64,000 nt of DNA from assembly GCA_033807695.1 (NCBI GenBank), contig CM066310.1, positions 806,001-870,000 of the forward strand, written 5' to 3'. Source of the stretch: Daedaleopsis sinensis (taxonomy: Eukaryota; Basidiomycota; Agaricomycetes; Polyporales; Polyporaceae). This document shows, piece by piece, positions 21,877 to 34,328 of the stretch. The notes under the pieces were generated by a model. It saw only the letters and a program-made list of their open reading frames with translations, was not told the DNA's origin and ran no database searches. A program made the translations under genes and the position numbers. How positions within the stretch are numbered: the first letter of the stretch is position 1; every line of letters starts with the position of its first letter.

Positions 21877-24375
21877 CTAGTACGCCTTGCCGAGACCCCT
21901 CGGCCTGTATGCGCGACGCCGCCAAGACTCTGAGCTCGGTTCGGATGGCGCTTGGGTCGATGCAGCGGGCACAGAGGTCGAGGGCGCGGCAGCAGTGACC
22001 GAGGTCGAGTTAGCGGCCGCATACGACGTGCTGGCGAGCGAGGACGCAGCGGGCGAGACCGTGGACGACGCAAGCGCGGACGACGCCGACACGGTGGCGT
22101 TCGTGTCTGTGAACTGGAACGCGGTCAGCGCGAAGCCCCCGCCGCACGTCGCCGAACTGTCTCCGCTGCAGCCCATGTTGCACGCCGCGGGGTCGATCGG
22201 CTGCCCGAGCGAGTTCTGGAATGCGTTGCCACCTGTACAGCCCGCGTCCACTGTCAGTCACCACGCGTCGAGCATGGGGACTTGAACTCACAGTAGCATT
22301 CGCGGGCGAACTCGATGCCCGCGAGCGAGAAGTTGCGCGAGGCGCAGGCGGAGGTGCAAGACGCGACGGTCATCTCGTCGCTCGTGAAGCTGTAGCCGGT
22401 GAGTGCGCGTGGGCCGCCGTCCGAGACGCATCCGAGGCCCTTCCAGCCGTCCGGGCCCTGTTCGACGGGCGCGGGCGTCGGGTCGGAGGTGACGAGTAGC
22501 GTGAGGCGGCTCGGGCCCCCGCAGATCTCGTTACCTACAAGCAATAGAACAGAGTGAGCACCAAGTAACACGGAGGAGGAACGCGCTGCTCACTGTTGCC
22601 CGCGCAGTGATTCTTGCACTGGTTCCAGACGACGGTAGTGTTCGACGCGCCGTTGCGCAGCACGTTGTCGCAGTAGCACTCGTCCGAGAACTCGACGCCG
22701 GCGAGCGCGAAGCCCTTCGTCTGGCAGAACGCCGCGCACGTCGCGCGCGTCATGTTCGCGCTCGTCGTGGAGGCCCCCGTGAGCGCGCGACCAGTCGCGC
22801 CCTCGGCGATGCAGCCGATCTCCGTCCAGTTCGTCGGGAGCGGCGTGGTCACGGACTCGAGGGCCAGGGTGCCGCCGGGCGCAGGGCACGCCGGGCGCGC
22901 CCCCGTGCCGTCCCAGATGGGGTTGCAGCCGGGGAGCTGCGAGAGGGGCCCGTGGAAGCCGGTATCCTCGTTGACGATCTGGGTCTCGAGTACACACGCA
23001 TCCGCGGAGGCCTGGTCGAACACCGCCGCGAGCGGCGGGCAGTTCTGCACGTTCCCATTTGCGTCGGGGCAGTTGTCGAGCGCGTCCTGGAGGAGGTCGA
23101 CGTCCCACCCGTTTTGGAAGTCGCCGTGGTGGCTATAGCCGGTGGTGTCGCCGTTGGCGAGGACCCAGGTGGCGGGGCCCCAGTAGTCGAACTGGTCAAC
23201 GGAGACGATCATCTCGTAGAAGAGGGAGACGAGGTGGACGGGATGGGAGTCGGGGCAGTCGCCGCCGTTGAAGTTCTGGATGGGGTACGCCATGTGCGAC
23301 TTGTGGTCGGGCGAGTCGAGGTTGACCCCGTCCCAGCAGGACGGGAAGAAGACCTGCGCCCGCATGCCGTTGGGGCAGTTATGGTCAAAGAAACTCGGAC
23401 GCTCGTCCCAGTCTGGGTCGTGCGCATGTGCGCCGCTGAAATCTGTGATTCTGGTGAGTGTCGTTGACCCGCGAAACAACATAGGATATACAGACCAAGG
23501 CAGACGAAGTCTATGGCCTGATCGGCAAAACTCGAGGCATTGTAGGTGTGTCTGTTGGGATCCCCCGCGACCATCTAGAACGCGGACGGGCAGTCAGCTA
23601 CTAGGTGTTATTAAAGGCAAGTGAACAGAGGCGTACACGAAGACCTGGAGGAAAAGCTTTGATCGTTTCATTCTTGGGGCCAGGTCGACTAAGATAGTAG
23701 ATATTAAATCCGGTAGCTGCGAAAACACGTCAGTTTGAACAAAACACCACCGAAGCCGAAGCTGTGTCGTGTGGTTCCTCTTGAACCCAGTGCGACGTAT
23801 ATGGTAGAGCACAGCCAGATTCATTCAACGATTCCCCGATATTTCCCGAACCCCGTCAGGTAGACGCAAGCTCACTCGGACATGCCGCAAGAACACGGAA
23901 CTCGGGTGAATGGCAACCAGACCGCGGGAGAAGCGGCGAGGGGCGATCATACAGAAAGGTACTCACGGATGGGAGTTAGCAGGCCGGACGTTTGGTCCTG
24001 ATGGTATAGTTGAGGCTAAAGAAAGTCCAGTCAGTTAGGTTATACACGCGTAAAGAAGGGTGATCATACCGCCCAGTAGTTGCTCTTGTCAGGTTGGACC
24101 GGCACGGTAGTGCATTTGCTCTGCTTCAGATCGACGGGGTCATAAACGCTTTTGAAGCGGCTCGCCCCAACGACCGAGTGCACGTGCGAGGCAATCTATA
24201 CATGTACGCACAGTGTGAGTCAATGTTGCGAGGCTTTGGTTAGAACGATACGGACCGTATTCGGGAAGATGACTGGGTCAAGACGGGTCGTTACAATCGG
24301 TCTGAGGCCACCAAAGATCCAGTACGCATTTGTGACAGCAGCAAGGCTCACAAGTGAAAGGAGGATGGCAAGCAT
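21877..24375 (-). CDS. Secreted DUF1996 protein with two WSC domains
   Basis: Eight exons on the minus strand (24375..24256, 24195..24070, 24015..23967, 23716..23637, 23574..23496, 23442..22594, 22534..22292, 22232..21877) give 633 residues. A signal peptide (MLAILLSLVSLAAVTNA) precedes the DUF1996 domain, recognised by YWIFGGLRPIVTTRLDP, SHVHSVVGAS, FPPGLRMVAGDP and the block CPNGMRAQVFFPSCWDGVN with LDSPDHKSHMAYP. Two WSC carbohydrate-binding domains follow (about residues 350-440 and 460-545), each with ALTG and ECYC Cys spacing. A Ser/Thr/Ala-rich tail ends the protein. A role in wall-glucan binding or plant polysaccharide attack is inferred. The start is the internal Met because the TATA box at 24457-24463 lies just before the other candidate ATG (24450). 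Confidence 0.85.
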
Positions 24376-24456
24376 GGCCAATGCAGGGATGAGGAAGGGA
24401 CGAGTCGGCCTGAAGGGAGGAACACCACGATGAGCGAGTCCATCCAGCATGGAAGC

Positions 24457-24463
24457 TTATATA
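24457..24463 (-). promoter_or_regulatory. TATA box of the DUF1996-WSC gene
   Basis: TATATAA on the minus strand, 82 bp before the chosen ATG at 24375. It rules out the ATG at 24450, which would lie upstream of the expected transcription start. Confidence 0.55.
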
Positions 24464-25572
24464 CAATGGTAGGAATCCGACCTAGCTCTTCGTGCGCCGT
24501 GCTTGCGCCAGGCGAGACTCACTCTTGCCGGTGCCTCTTCCTTGTTGCCTCGAGCTCGTAGGTCAACTAGGCCATGCCGACCGAAGCTTACGTGAGTTCT
24601 TTGTGACAGTCTGACCAGTGTAGCTGTCTCATTGGGTGCCTCTCGTGCGGAGACCGACAAGAGAACCACGCTTCGGATTGGCCGCAGCAGAACGATCTTC
24701 GGGAGTTTGGAATTGCAGACGGAAGACGTGCCGGAGTCTGAGAGCTAGTAGGAACAGCCATGGGTCTCGTCGTTCGTGCTGTCCAGGAGGATGTAATATC
24801 TGGTGCATTTCAGGCAATTTGCGCGACGTTGTCGAGTAAAGTATCTCGCCGATCGCATCGAACATGGAGATATTCTCAGGTAGTACATGTAGCGATACGC
24901 CCGCAAGTCTAATCCGGTACTCTGCAGCAGAGAACGGTCGTATGAACGGGCTGAAGTGGAGGAGCCGTTAATTTGGATGAGTACTCACCAGTTATTTATA
25001 TAATCCCATGGGACTGTACCCATGAGGAACGCAAATTCTGTCCGTGATAGATTGCATTTGGTGGATGTTCTACCGTAGCCTCAGTTGACAGCGCTTTGAA
25101 AGCAAAGTCAAACGATCAGGGAGGCTTGCCGACCCGACCGAATGCCTCAGGAGTCAGGTCGGACTCTTACTAGGCAGGGCACATCCAGGTACTGAAGCCC
25201 TTGGTCGACAGGACCTGTAGCTTGGTATATATTGCGGTGAGCACGTCAAAGAAAGGAAGACCGGACGCAATTACTTACTCTGCCAGTGTCGCAGAACCAT
25301 GCCGCCGCCAAGTACTAATGATATTCAATACTGACCGGCGGTGAATGTGAGCGGATACAGGGCTTCTTATGTCCTAGCTCTCTAGCAGTTGTGGTTTCAG
25401 AGGTACTGGTACTAGTAGTAATGCGTTTAGGAAGGAAAGGAGGAGGAGGGGAGGAGAAGGAGGAGGAGTCGGCCGGGGCTCCCGGGACAGCGGGTCCCGG
25501 GAACTTCTTCAAGCGCCGGAACTAGCGCTGGCCACTGCTGCCTGGCGCCTGATAACCTACCTCCTCCTTAGT
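24464..25572. other. Intergenic region, no gene recognised
   Basis: No supported gene. A GGA-rich purine tract lies at about 25433-25475. Confidence 0.4.
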
Positions 25573-26340
25573 GTGAGTCCTCGTCAATCATTTGTTGAAC
25601 TTGCTGTCCTCGCATTCAGTCAATGGTACCCTCTGGATACTCTGCATTATAACAGCGAGTGGAAGCTTGTCTTCGATAAAGATCTGATTCACGCGGCGGT
25701 CAAGTTGATGATATCAAACATTGTTATGATATCCGACTCTGGCAAGTCCTCCAACCTATTGCAGACGGCCTGCGCTTCAGGACTACTTAAGGCTTGGAAA
25801 CACCTCTCTCCAGAAAATAGCAGTATGTGGACAGATGGTGCGTGCTCAATCCCACTATGCTCATCACTGAAGACGGTTGCAGGATGGCTCTCTTGACTAT
25901 GGTGGTTGGGAAAAGGGTTGTAACAATTGCGTGAGTGAATTCAGTGGAGCTGGTGTTTCTTACCTACGTACGAGTTCACGTGTCGACGCAATAGCGTCGA
26001 GATAATATGCGGAATGGCAAGAGGAAAATGGACCTATCACGGGTTTCCTTGATAGTTTGCCCCTGATCGTGAGCACTTCAGTGACGCCGTTCCTAGTCAA
26101 TGCATCTCATCCGTGGTCCCTTACAGACTGCTCAGTGTTCAAGACGCTATTTCACATCCGGAGTTTTAGATGCTGTCGATAGGATGGACCTTTCGGTGTG
26201 TTCGTCGTACCCTGGACCGGCAGAAACATCTGGCCTTCGTCTCAAATTCTCAGTGGACCTATCTTCCCCGACCCTGACAACTCACTCCTGACGGGCGCCG
26301 TACCGAATCGGATTCAGGTTGGTTCCCAGAGACAAGGAAG
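25573..26340 (+). pseudogene. Coding-like fragments of an unrecognised gene (possible relic)
   Basis: Several adjacent plus-strand frames look protein-coding but do not splice into one frame. The first (25573..about 25840) includes the segment HAAVKLMISNIVMISDSGKS. After a plausible intron (GTGCGT...TTGCAG), DGSLDYGGWEKGC appears in the wrong phase. Further on, QEENGPITGFLDSLPLI and GVFVVPWTGRNIWPSS occur in other frames with stops between. I do not recognise the family. Frame breaks suggest a decayed gene, but a misread splice pattern is possible. Confidence 0.25.
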
Positions 26341-27322
26341 TTCGGTTCGGACCTTACCGGTACGTCGTACGGCCACACTTCTGATAACGCTCCCCGCTTT
26401 GAAGCATACCAATATCGCATATTTGGTACCGTCCTGCTCCGTAGAAAGGTCTATCCAACTCTCACAGACCCATGTCATTATCTCGTAGATGATGATGATG
26501 AGTGTGAGATGGTGATTGTTCATACTATCACCCATGACGAGCTGACGATCAGGACCGAGAACGAAGTGAGCAGAACTGCACCCTTGCAGGCAGCGACTGC
26601 CGAGTTGAAGTCTTATCACAGGCACTAATACGCCGGCATCGTGGATCCCCTGATCATCTGTCGTGAAGTAATGATGAATCGAAGTCCATACCTCCCGTCA
26701 ACCTTCGCGGCCGCGGTGCTAGCAGATACTCGTCGCTGACTCGCCGCTGAAGGAGTCGACGTCTGGCCCTTCATCCTCATCACGCAATGCATCAGGTGGC
26801 TCTTCTCGGAAGGTCGCCCGCCCCAAAATGTGTCGAATGCAGGCGTGCGCGTGTGAGAGGTGGGGTGAATTCACCGTCAGCCAGTGCCAATGGCGGCCAC
26901 CATGCGTCCACATCGTGCCTGTTGGGAGTTGACGTCCGTTCGCCACCGCCTAGATGATCCTCCACATGTAGGCATGCTGACTACTATATCGAATGCGTGT
27001 CATGCATTCGAAAGCAGAAAAGCCTTCCCACTTCGTCTCCCCTCAAATGGTCTGCCTTACTGATTGGAGGGCACCTTCAGCCTTCTCGACTTTCATTTCA
27101 CATATCACACACAGCTTCTTCACCAAGCCACTATCGCGTGCATTGCCTAGTCCGTGCAGCTGAGTTGTGCAGTTGCGCACCATGCACGAACGTCCACCAT
27201 GCTGCTGTCTCGCTTTGCCCCAGGCCGGGCACGCACATTCATTCAGTCACCTTGAGCCTGTACTTAATGGAAGGGGCGAACGATGCCCGGGTCTCTCTTA
27301 CACCCTCCAACGGTTCTAGTCA
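26341..27322. other. Intergenic region upstream of exchanger paralogue 2
   Basis: No supported gene. The last 300 bp are probably the promoter and 5' UTR of the exchanger gene. Confidence 0.4.
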
Positions 27323-29565
27323 ATGTCGGCAACTGGCTCGGCTCCTGACGTAGAGATTAGCAAGTTTCACCGGTGAGTTTCTTCAGCTATTCATGCCATC
27401 AGCACATTGCTCACCTGTCGACCCGATGTAGGACTATAGAGGATACAAATCCCGACCGCTCTCCCAATATGAAGCGCGCGCTTGCCATGATGATGCCATC
27501 GGATGCATGGCAATACATCAAGGCTAAGGAACCTCCAGCTACCTTCACTTGGTTTGAGAGCATTCAACACATCGTGACTCTATCATGTGAGCTATTCATT
27601 GTCACCGGTGTACGATGCTAGTTGGCTCAACAAGAGCTTGATCAGGGCTCAACATCCTGTTTCTCGCACTACCGTTTGCCTGGGGCGCTCATTGGAATGT
27701 CGACCGCTGGGGACACGAGACCACTTTCGTCCGTGAGTATCAGTTGTCACGACCAATCGCATGTTCACTACAGACTGACATAGTCGAATTGCGCGAATCG
27801 CCGCTCTCAGTATGCTTTCTAGCGATGATTCCTCTGCAGAAGATCTTTGACTGGGGCGGTGAAAGGTTGGGTGCGTTTCTTGCCAGCGAACTTCGAGATC
27901 TCGTGGTCATCACATTGAGCAAGTAAGGTTGACAAGCGCTCTCGCGCAGGGAATTCACCTGATCTCTCGTCATTCTAGCGCGGTCGAAGCTACGTTGGCA
28001 ATCATTCTTCTTCTGAAGTGCGAGTGCGTTTGAACTCTCACTATCAAACACGGACAGGGTTTCTAACAAGGACATCTACAGGCTACGGCTTCTGCAATCC
28101 ACCATCATAGGGATCGTTCTTCTGCATCTTCTTCTAGTACCGGGAACCGCGTTCCTCGTCGAGGGGGCCTCTGTCTACCAGCAGAACCTTGAGTCGCATC
28201 ATACCGACCTCAACCTCTGTCTACTCATGATAGGGTACGGACGCAAATATGATTTTACTTACCTACTCCATTCAGCTAACAGTTAATGTTCACACATTCG
28301 TTGAACGCGGCAGAGTGCTGGCGACCCTGGTTCCCACAGCATTCTTCGCAGCACTCGATCGCGGTGCTGTCAGCCAAGTAAACGGAACACAGGCGTCGTC
28401 AGACTCGGGTCTCCCTCCATCCTTTGTTCCCCTGGTGAGCGACTTCGTCAGAAGAGACATTCTCAGAATGAGTCGCGGAATATCGGTCATTCTGCTCGTT
28501 GTGTACGTCGCGTGCTCCTCTTCACTATTCACCCTACTACTGACTGATGTGTCTCAAATCTCATGCAGTTATATCGCTACCCGCCTATGGCACCATCTCC
28601 TTCGTCCCTCCGCCGCCGAGGACACTGCGTCAAATACTTGCGAGTGTCACTGTAACAAGGCGTTACCTAAGAAGCCGCGATTTACGAAGGAGAAGAGCCC
28701 CCCTGCCATTGTGTGCGTGATATTGCTACTCGTAGCGGTGGGACTTATGGCCCCTACCGCCGAGTTCGTGAGTCCCAGTGTGCCTATCATAATGGACGTT
28801 GAGCTGATCATGTGTGTTCTGCAGTTAGTCTCCAGTATCGATCCCATCCGAAAGCAGAGCGGCATTCAGACCGAGTGCGTCGTTTGAGACCTGGTCGACC
28901 GTCTGATAGACTCTCTAAGTTACACTCCTCGCAGATGGTTCGGCCTCGTCCTCCTCCCCATTGTCTCCTTTTCTCCCGACGGAGTTGTCGCCATCTTCAA
29001 ATTCATTCTGCGCATCAAGCAGGCGGTCCAAAGCCTAAAGAGAACAAAAAAGGCTCAGAACGGTACACCGTCACCGTCGTCGGCTGAAGATCGTCGAGAA
29101 TACGGTACTCAAGGCGATGGATCGACAGCGTCAGCTGAAGATGAGTTTGCGCATGGGCGGCCTATCGACCTCAGCATCCAGTTCACGCTGTGGTGGGCCC
29201 CCTTCCTTGTGCTCCTCGGCTGGTGGACGGACCGGCCGATGCACATGCTCTTCGACTACTTCGAGGTGGCACTGCTCCTTGGGGCATGCTTCCTTGTCAA
29301 TTATGTCCTGACCGACCAGAAGACGAACTCCGCAGAAGGCCTGGCCATGATATCGTTCTATGCCATCATTGTGAGTGATTCGAGCATTCGTCCAATGACC
29401 ATCATCCTGACCTCGCTCTCATCCTCACATATTCTAATTGCCCGTGTGAACCAGGCGACCGCTGTCTGGTACTATCCTGGGCAACCGCAAGTAGCTTTTC
29501 TACTCAACTGTCCCGGCACCGTCGCTGAGGCGGTTGCGGTTGGAGTAGAAGGGATGAACGAGTGA
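27323..29565 (+). CDS. Cation/proton exchanger of the CAX / Na-Ca exchanger superfamily, paralogue 2
   Basis: Eleven exons (27323..27372, 27432..27586, 27646..27732, 27811..27922, 27979..28023, 28082..28234, 28314..28502, 28569..28767, 28825..28874, 28935..29370, 29455..29565) give 528 residues, homologous along its length to the gene at 18463. The alpha-1 site reads LSNAVEATLAIILLLKCELR and the alpha-2 position VSFSPDGVVAIFKF, so both paralogues share the non-canonical second site. A charged Lys/Ser-rich loop of about 45 residues (IKQAVQSLKRTKKAQ...) is inserted after it. Compared with paralogue 1, one intron is missing (before YFEVALLLG) and one is extra (after LLKCE). Transported ion unknown. 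Confidence 0.8.
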
Positions 29566-29732
29566 TTGCATGTGACTGAGAAAGGGATCGGGATCCGTCG
29601 CGACTATGTACTAGTTTTCTCTACGTGGCTGTAAGGTTTTGTCTAGGGTCGCGGACAGAATATCCAAAGGTGGTTATGAGCGCCGGAGAACAGATATTTT
29701 ACTGAATGCGTGAATCAGCGTGATCGGAGTCC

Positions 29733-31406
29733 TCAGCCCAGCATGTTCTCATATGTACCGATGCGGATTGCTTCTCCTTCCAATATATGCTGAGACATAG
29801 GTCGAAAAGAATATGTCGTGTCGAGTCGTCGTAGTCGTCTAGTGCCAGTAGCCGCGTCGTCATCCACTGTGAATGCTCGGCGCACTTCGAGCGGGCCGAC
29901 GAGGACGATACTGCGTAAGCTATGCCAGTCAGCGAGGGTATCCTGACAACCATGCAGATGCACAGAGAGCTCTTCGAGACCGTCCCCCGGCAGAGCCTGC
30001 ACACCAAACAAGTTAGTGAATGACGTCACCTCAAGCGAAACGAAACGGTACCATCAACTCCTGTCGTGTATAGATATGGAGCGCTACGAGCGCAGGAAAT
30101 GCCTTGCGAAGGTCGCTGAGCGGAGGGAAGGAGCAGTAGCCGTGGAACACCGCGACCACCGCTAGCGTTCTGACCGAGCTGAACGGGCGTCCGTCGGGAC
30201 AAAGACGATTCAGCAGGTCCGTGGTGTGGATGGAAGATGCGACCCCGAGCGCAGATAGCAAGGAGAGGTCATGTGAACGACAGTACATTTGGGCGAAATG
30301 CATGCAGCACTGTAGTCTTTGAAGACGGAACGGGATCTGGGCGAACACCATGTTTTGGTCGATGTGGTGGATATCGGCGCATGACGGAATGCGCAGCTCG
30401 GTCAGGGTCGATGCGTGGCGAGTAAGAAAGGATGCGAGGTGTGTGAGCTGCTGCGACTGATGCCATCGCATGAGCAGGGTGGTGTGAAGGTAGAAGACAG
30501 TCAGATGTGGAAAGTAGCTCCGGTCGAGGAAGGGCGCATCTGCGAGGCGCGGTGAGAGGGTGATACTGAGGTGTGTGAGGTTTGGAAAGTGTTGGGAGAG
30601 GTGTGGAGGCACTATTGGGAGTGCTCGATCCAGAGATGGGGCGGACAATCGGATGTGAGTTGCACGGTATGATATCTTGGGAAGACGAACTCAAAGTAGA
30701 CGTGAGCACCGATCAGAAAGTAGATCACTTGCTAGGGATCTTACCGGTGACGGAACAATAGTATCTGTCTCCCCGGTGTACTGGACGGTCCCATAAAATT
30801 CGACCATATCTTGGGGTAGATAGCTCAGCATGTTCATGAGCGAATGCCAGCCCGGAATCGGTATGTGGTGCTGAGTGTCAAGGACTCGTAGGTTCGGTAT
30901 TGTAGTGGATATACTATTATTGCAGACCAGCTCCCTTCCACTGGACAATCGTTCGTGTGGCATCGTGCGATCGCATGATTCATCCCCGAGTTGAAGATAG
31001 CGAGTCGAGGCAAAGTCGGGATTGTTATCGGTCGCCAACTTCTCAGATAGCACTTTGACGTTTCTGGACGTGACGATGATAAAGCGATGCAGAGGAAGGA
31101 CGCTGAGGTCATGGCACCAGCGGCATGTCATAGAGAAGCGTAAGATGTCAGAGTTATCCGAGAGGAAACTCAGGATTTGTTCAATGAGCTCGGCTGGAAG
31201 TGAGTATATAGAAATTTTGTTTATGTCCCCAGGAGATGTTGTGTTTGGCTAAGTAAGTTGCTATTGTCAATATGCGTGAGGTGTGGGTATTTTTAGACCA
31301 CACGGCGTACCTCCCCACCATGAGATTTCTTGTGCTTGAGGTCTCGCACCCGCAGTCCGGCGAACCGCAAGAGCCACGTATTGCTAGTAGACTTGAGTTT
31401 GGCCAT
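29733..31406 (-). CDS. F-box protein with LRR-like repeats
   Basis: Four exons on the minus strand (31406..31311, 31248..30745, 30675..30052, 29996..29733), all joined in phase 0, give 495 residues. The F-box lies near residues 45-80, with core LPAELIEQILSFLSDNSDIL. The rest carries irregular leucine-rich segments such as PNLTHLSITLSPRL, the segment PHLTVFYLHTTLL and LEELSVHLHGC. F-box proteins link substrates to the SCF ubiquitin ligase through Skp1; the leucine-rich part would select the target. Agaricomycetes carry large expanded families of such genes, so the specific role cannot be named. Confidence 0.8.
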
Positions 31407-32282
31407 GATCGTTGTAGTCACTAGAAGCATGTGGAGACGTCGAGTGAGTCATCAAGGCCTAATAGAAAGATGATACCATGACTCACGGGGTTGGGGTGTT
31501 GTACTGCGGCGGTCACACACCGGCAAGTGCAGCAGGGCCCAGGCGCAGAATAAGTATTCGACACTAATGCCAGTGGCAATGTGCAAGCAGCCTGAGATGT
31601 TCTAAAGCTTAGCAATAAGGCACATTAGCAGCAGTGGCATGCGATACTACTTACAGGGCTTTAGATGCAGGATGACTCGGACAGATGTACTCAGCAATGT
31701 TAGAATTGTCGTAGGGGTCGACTCGGGAGGTGTTGGAAGTGAAGCGCTCCAAATCCGAGAGGTGGGGTGGCGGTGTTTTTTCTCACGGGTTGTAACTCCG
31801 CGGTGTTGACGTACTCCCGATGTGTTGACTTGGTGTTGACATTCTCTTTCACGCTCTCAACCCGACGACTGCAGAGAAGAGAGAACATCATGCGACATTG
31901 AAGCCATACTGTCATGTGTCTAGGACTAGGTATGCATCTATAATTCTACATGGTATCGAAACTAATTGACGATTCAAGAACTTCAAAGAAAATTTCTATA
32001 GCACTAGTACCTGCCAGTGCCTACGTAGCACTACTAGGTCGAAGCGCGTCTCCCGTGAAATTACTCATACGCAAGTGTTCCAACAGTACATAAGGAATTT
32101 CATCTCCATATCGGCCGTACTGCCTCCGTAAGTAGGTCAAGGTGCGCACATGATGACTGGAAGGCCGCAGGCGGCTTCAATGGAGCGTTATCCGGTCCAG
32201 CTGCTCCGCCTTATCATCTAGTTCTCATGCCTTGGGCTCGTTTAGCGACAGCCATGCGATCCGCACTCTCTGTCTCTCTATC
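31407..32282. other. Divergent intergenic region, no gene recognised
   Basis: About 880 bp between the starts of the F-box gene and the transporter gene. A CT-rich tract (CTCTCTGTCTCTCTATC, about 32265-32281) directly precedes the transporter ATG and may mark its transcription start. Confidence 0.45.
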
Positions 32283-34328
32283 ATGATGTCCACCTTTAAT
32301 GCGACACGCTGGCTACGACGACTGGAGGTCGAACGGACGAACAAGGACGAGGACGAGGCGACTGCGTGGATTAATCGCGACATCGTTCCTCTGCCGCCTT
32401 CTCGCCGTACCTGGGGCGCATGGTCGTTCGTGGGCTTTTGGCTACTGACGGGCTTCAACATCAGCGGATGGACGACCGCGTCTAGTCTCCTCGGCTTAGG
32501 CCTCAATGTGTGGCAGGCCATGATCTCGGTCATCGTTGGGAACCTCATTGTCGCATGCGCTGTGGTCGGAAACGGGTTCGTCGGCGCAGAGTGGCACGTC
32601 GGATTTCCTATCTACAACCGCTTTGTATGGGGGATATTCGGAAGCTTCTTTCCATTGCTGATGCGCATCCTGCTGTCCATCGTCTGGTATGGCGTACAAC
32701 TCGTGTTGTGAGTCCTCTTTACGTAGTATCCATGTTGGTCTGTGCCATGCTAATTGTCTACCCTTGCGCTATATAGTGGTGGAAAAAGCGTACGTTGATC
32801 TAATCTGTGAATGGCGATACTCCAGTTATCTCATCTAAGTTACATTCGACAGGTCAAGGTAGTCATCGGCGCACTGTGGCCAAGTTTTTATACGCTACGC
32901 AATACGCTGCCACCAAGTGCCGGCATCGAGTATGGATCTATCCCATGATGCTATCCTTCTCCGACTGCTGATGCATCTCCTCATAGGCTAAACGATCTTA
33001 TCGGAATCATCGTCTTCGCTGTTATCTCAATCCCGCTGCTCATGGTCCCACCAGAATACTTCCGCAAACCATTCCTTGTGGGAAGTATCATCATGACGGT
33101 CACGACTTTCGCTCTCTTCATCTGGGCTCTCGCAAAACAAGGTGGTGGCGGACCTCTCCTGAGCCAACCCAGCGCCCTGAGCGGTGTTGAGCCGTTGAGA
33201 GGAAGCGCACAGCTCGGCTGGGCCATGGCCTACGGCATCAGCTCGACCATAGGGAGCATAAGCGCAGGCATACTCAACCAGAGCGACTACACCCGCTTTG
33301 CTGCATACCCGAAGGCGCAGATAATCAGCCAGCTGCTCATCGTTCCCGTCAGCGCTGTGCTTATTGCATTCTTCGGCGTGATGGTGACAAGCTGTGCTGC
33401 TGGATTCTATCCGGACGACGGCTTGCTGTGGGCGCCATATGATTTGTTGCAAGTGGTGCAACTCCACGGCGGGCCCGGTGCCCGGGCAGCCTGTTTCTTC
33501 GCCGGATGCGCGTTTGTGCTCTCTCAGTTTGGTATCAACATTCCGGGGAACGCCATCTCGGGCGGTATCGACCTTTCAGGTCTGCTGCCACAGTATATCG
33601 ACATCAAGCGGTACGTCTCAAGATTCTAAGGATACGTGCGGTGTACTAATCATTGCTCGTATTAGGGGTGCATTCATCACTGCCGCCCTGGGGATTGCAA
33701 TATGCCCTTGGAAGCTCCTCACCGGCTCAAACGTGTTTCTGACCGTGCTGAGCTCGTTTTCCGTGTTCCTCGGGCCTCTGACCGTAAGTACATTCCTCGT
33801 CCTAGATCCGTTCGTTCACGTGCTGAAGCGCTGACTTTTGGCCGACAGGGTGTCATGATCTCAGACTATCTCATAGTGAGACGGAGAAGGCTCAGGCTCA
33901 CGCACCTTTACATGCCCAACGAACGCTCGATCTACTACTTTACGCACGGCGTGAACTTCCGCGCTGTCATCGCATGGGTGCTTGGCGTGTGGCCACTCAT
34001 GCGTCAGTCATTGGTCATCACCTTCTTCTTTACAAACTCACACTGCGCTATAGCCGGCTTCGTCAATGCCGTATCCGCACGATCAGCGGGGCTGTCACAG
34101 GGCTGGACGCGCTGCTATGACCTGGCCTGGCCTCTAGGCTTTGTCGTCAGCGCCGCCGTGCATGTTCTCCTTAGCAAGTCGTTTGCTCCTATCGGGTTGG
34201 GATTTGTCGACGCGGTCGATGTGTATGGCACGTTCCGAGAGAGCGCGCCGAACGTTCCAACGCGCGACGCCTCCATGGAAGGGCACGAGCCGGGAAGTGA
34301 GAAGGACGAGGAAACAACAGTTATCTGA
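32283..34328 (+). CDS. NCS1-family nucleobase/nucleoside transporter (Fur4/Fui1-like)
   Basis: Seven exons (32283..32707, 32777..32789, 32853..32929, 32987..33610, 33666..33783, 33849..34002, 34054..34328) give 561 residues with about twelve membrane segments. Family blocks are FWLLTGFNISGWTTASSLLG (segment 1), WHVGFPIYNRFVWGIFGS, then SIVWYGVQLVFGG, YAGILNQSDYTRFA-like SAGILNQSDYTRFA and FGPLTGVMISDYLIVR-like FLGPLTGVMISDYLIVRR. NCS1 proteins of the Fur4 subgroup import uracil, uridine, allantoin or thiamine with protons. Exon 2 is only 13 nt and encodes GGKS. The substrate cannot be set from the sequence. The first Met pair (32283/32286) follows a pyrimidine-rich tract. Confidence 0.85.

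Noticed and set aside
22607..23467. 286-residue plus-strand open frame
   Set aside because: Antisense shadow of the large exon of the DUF1996-WSC gene, with no motif of its own.
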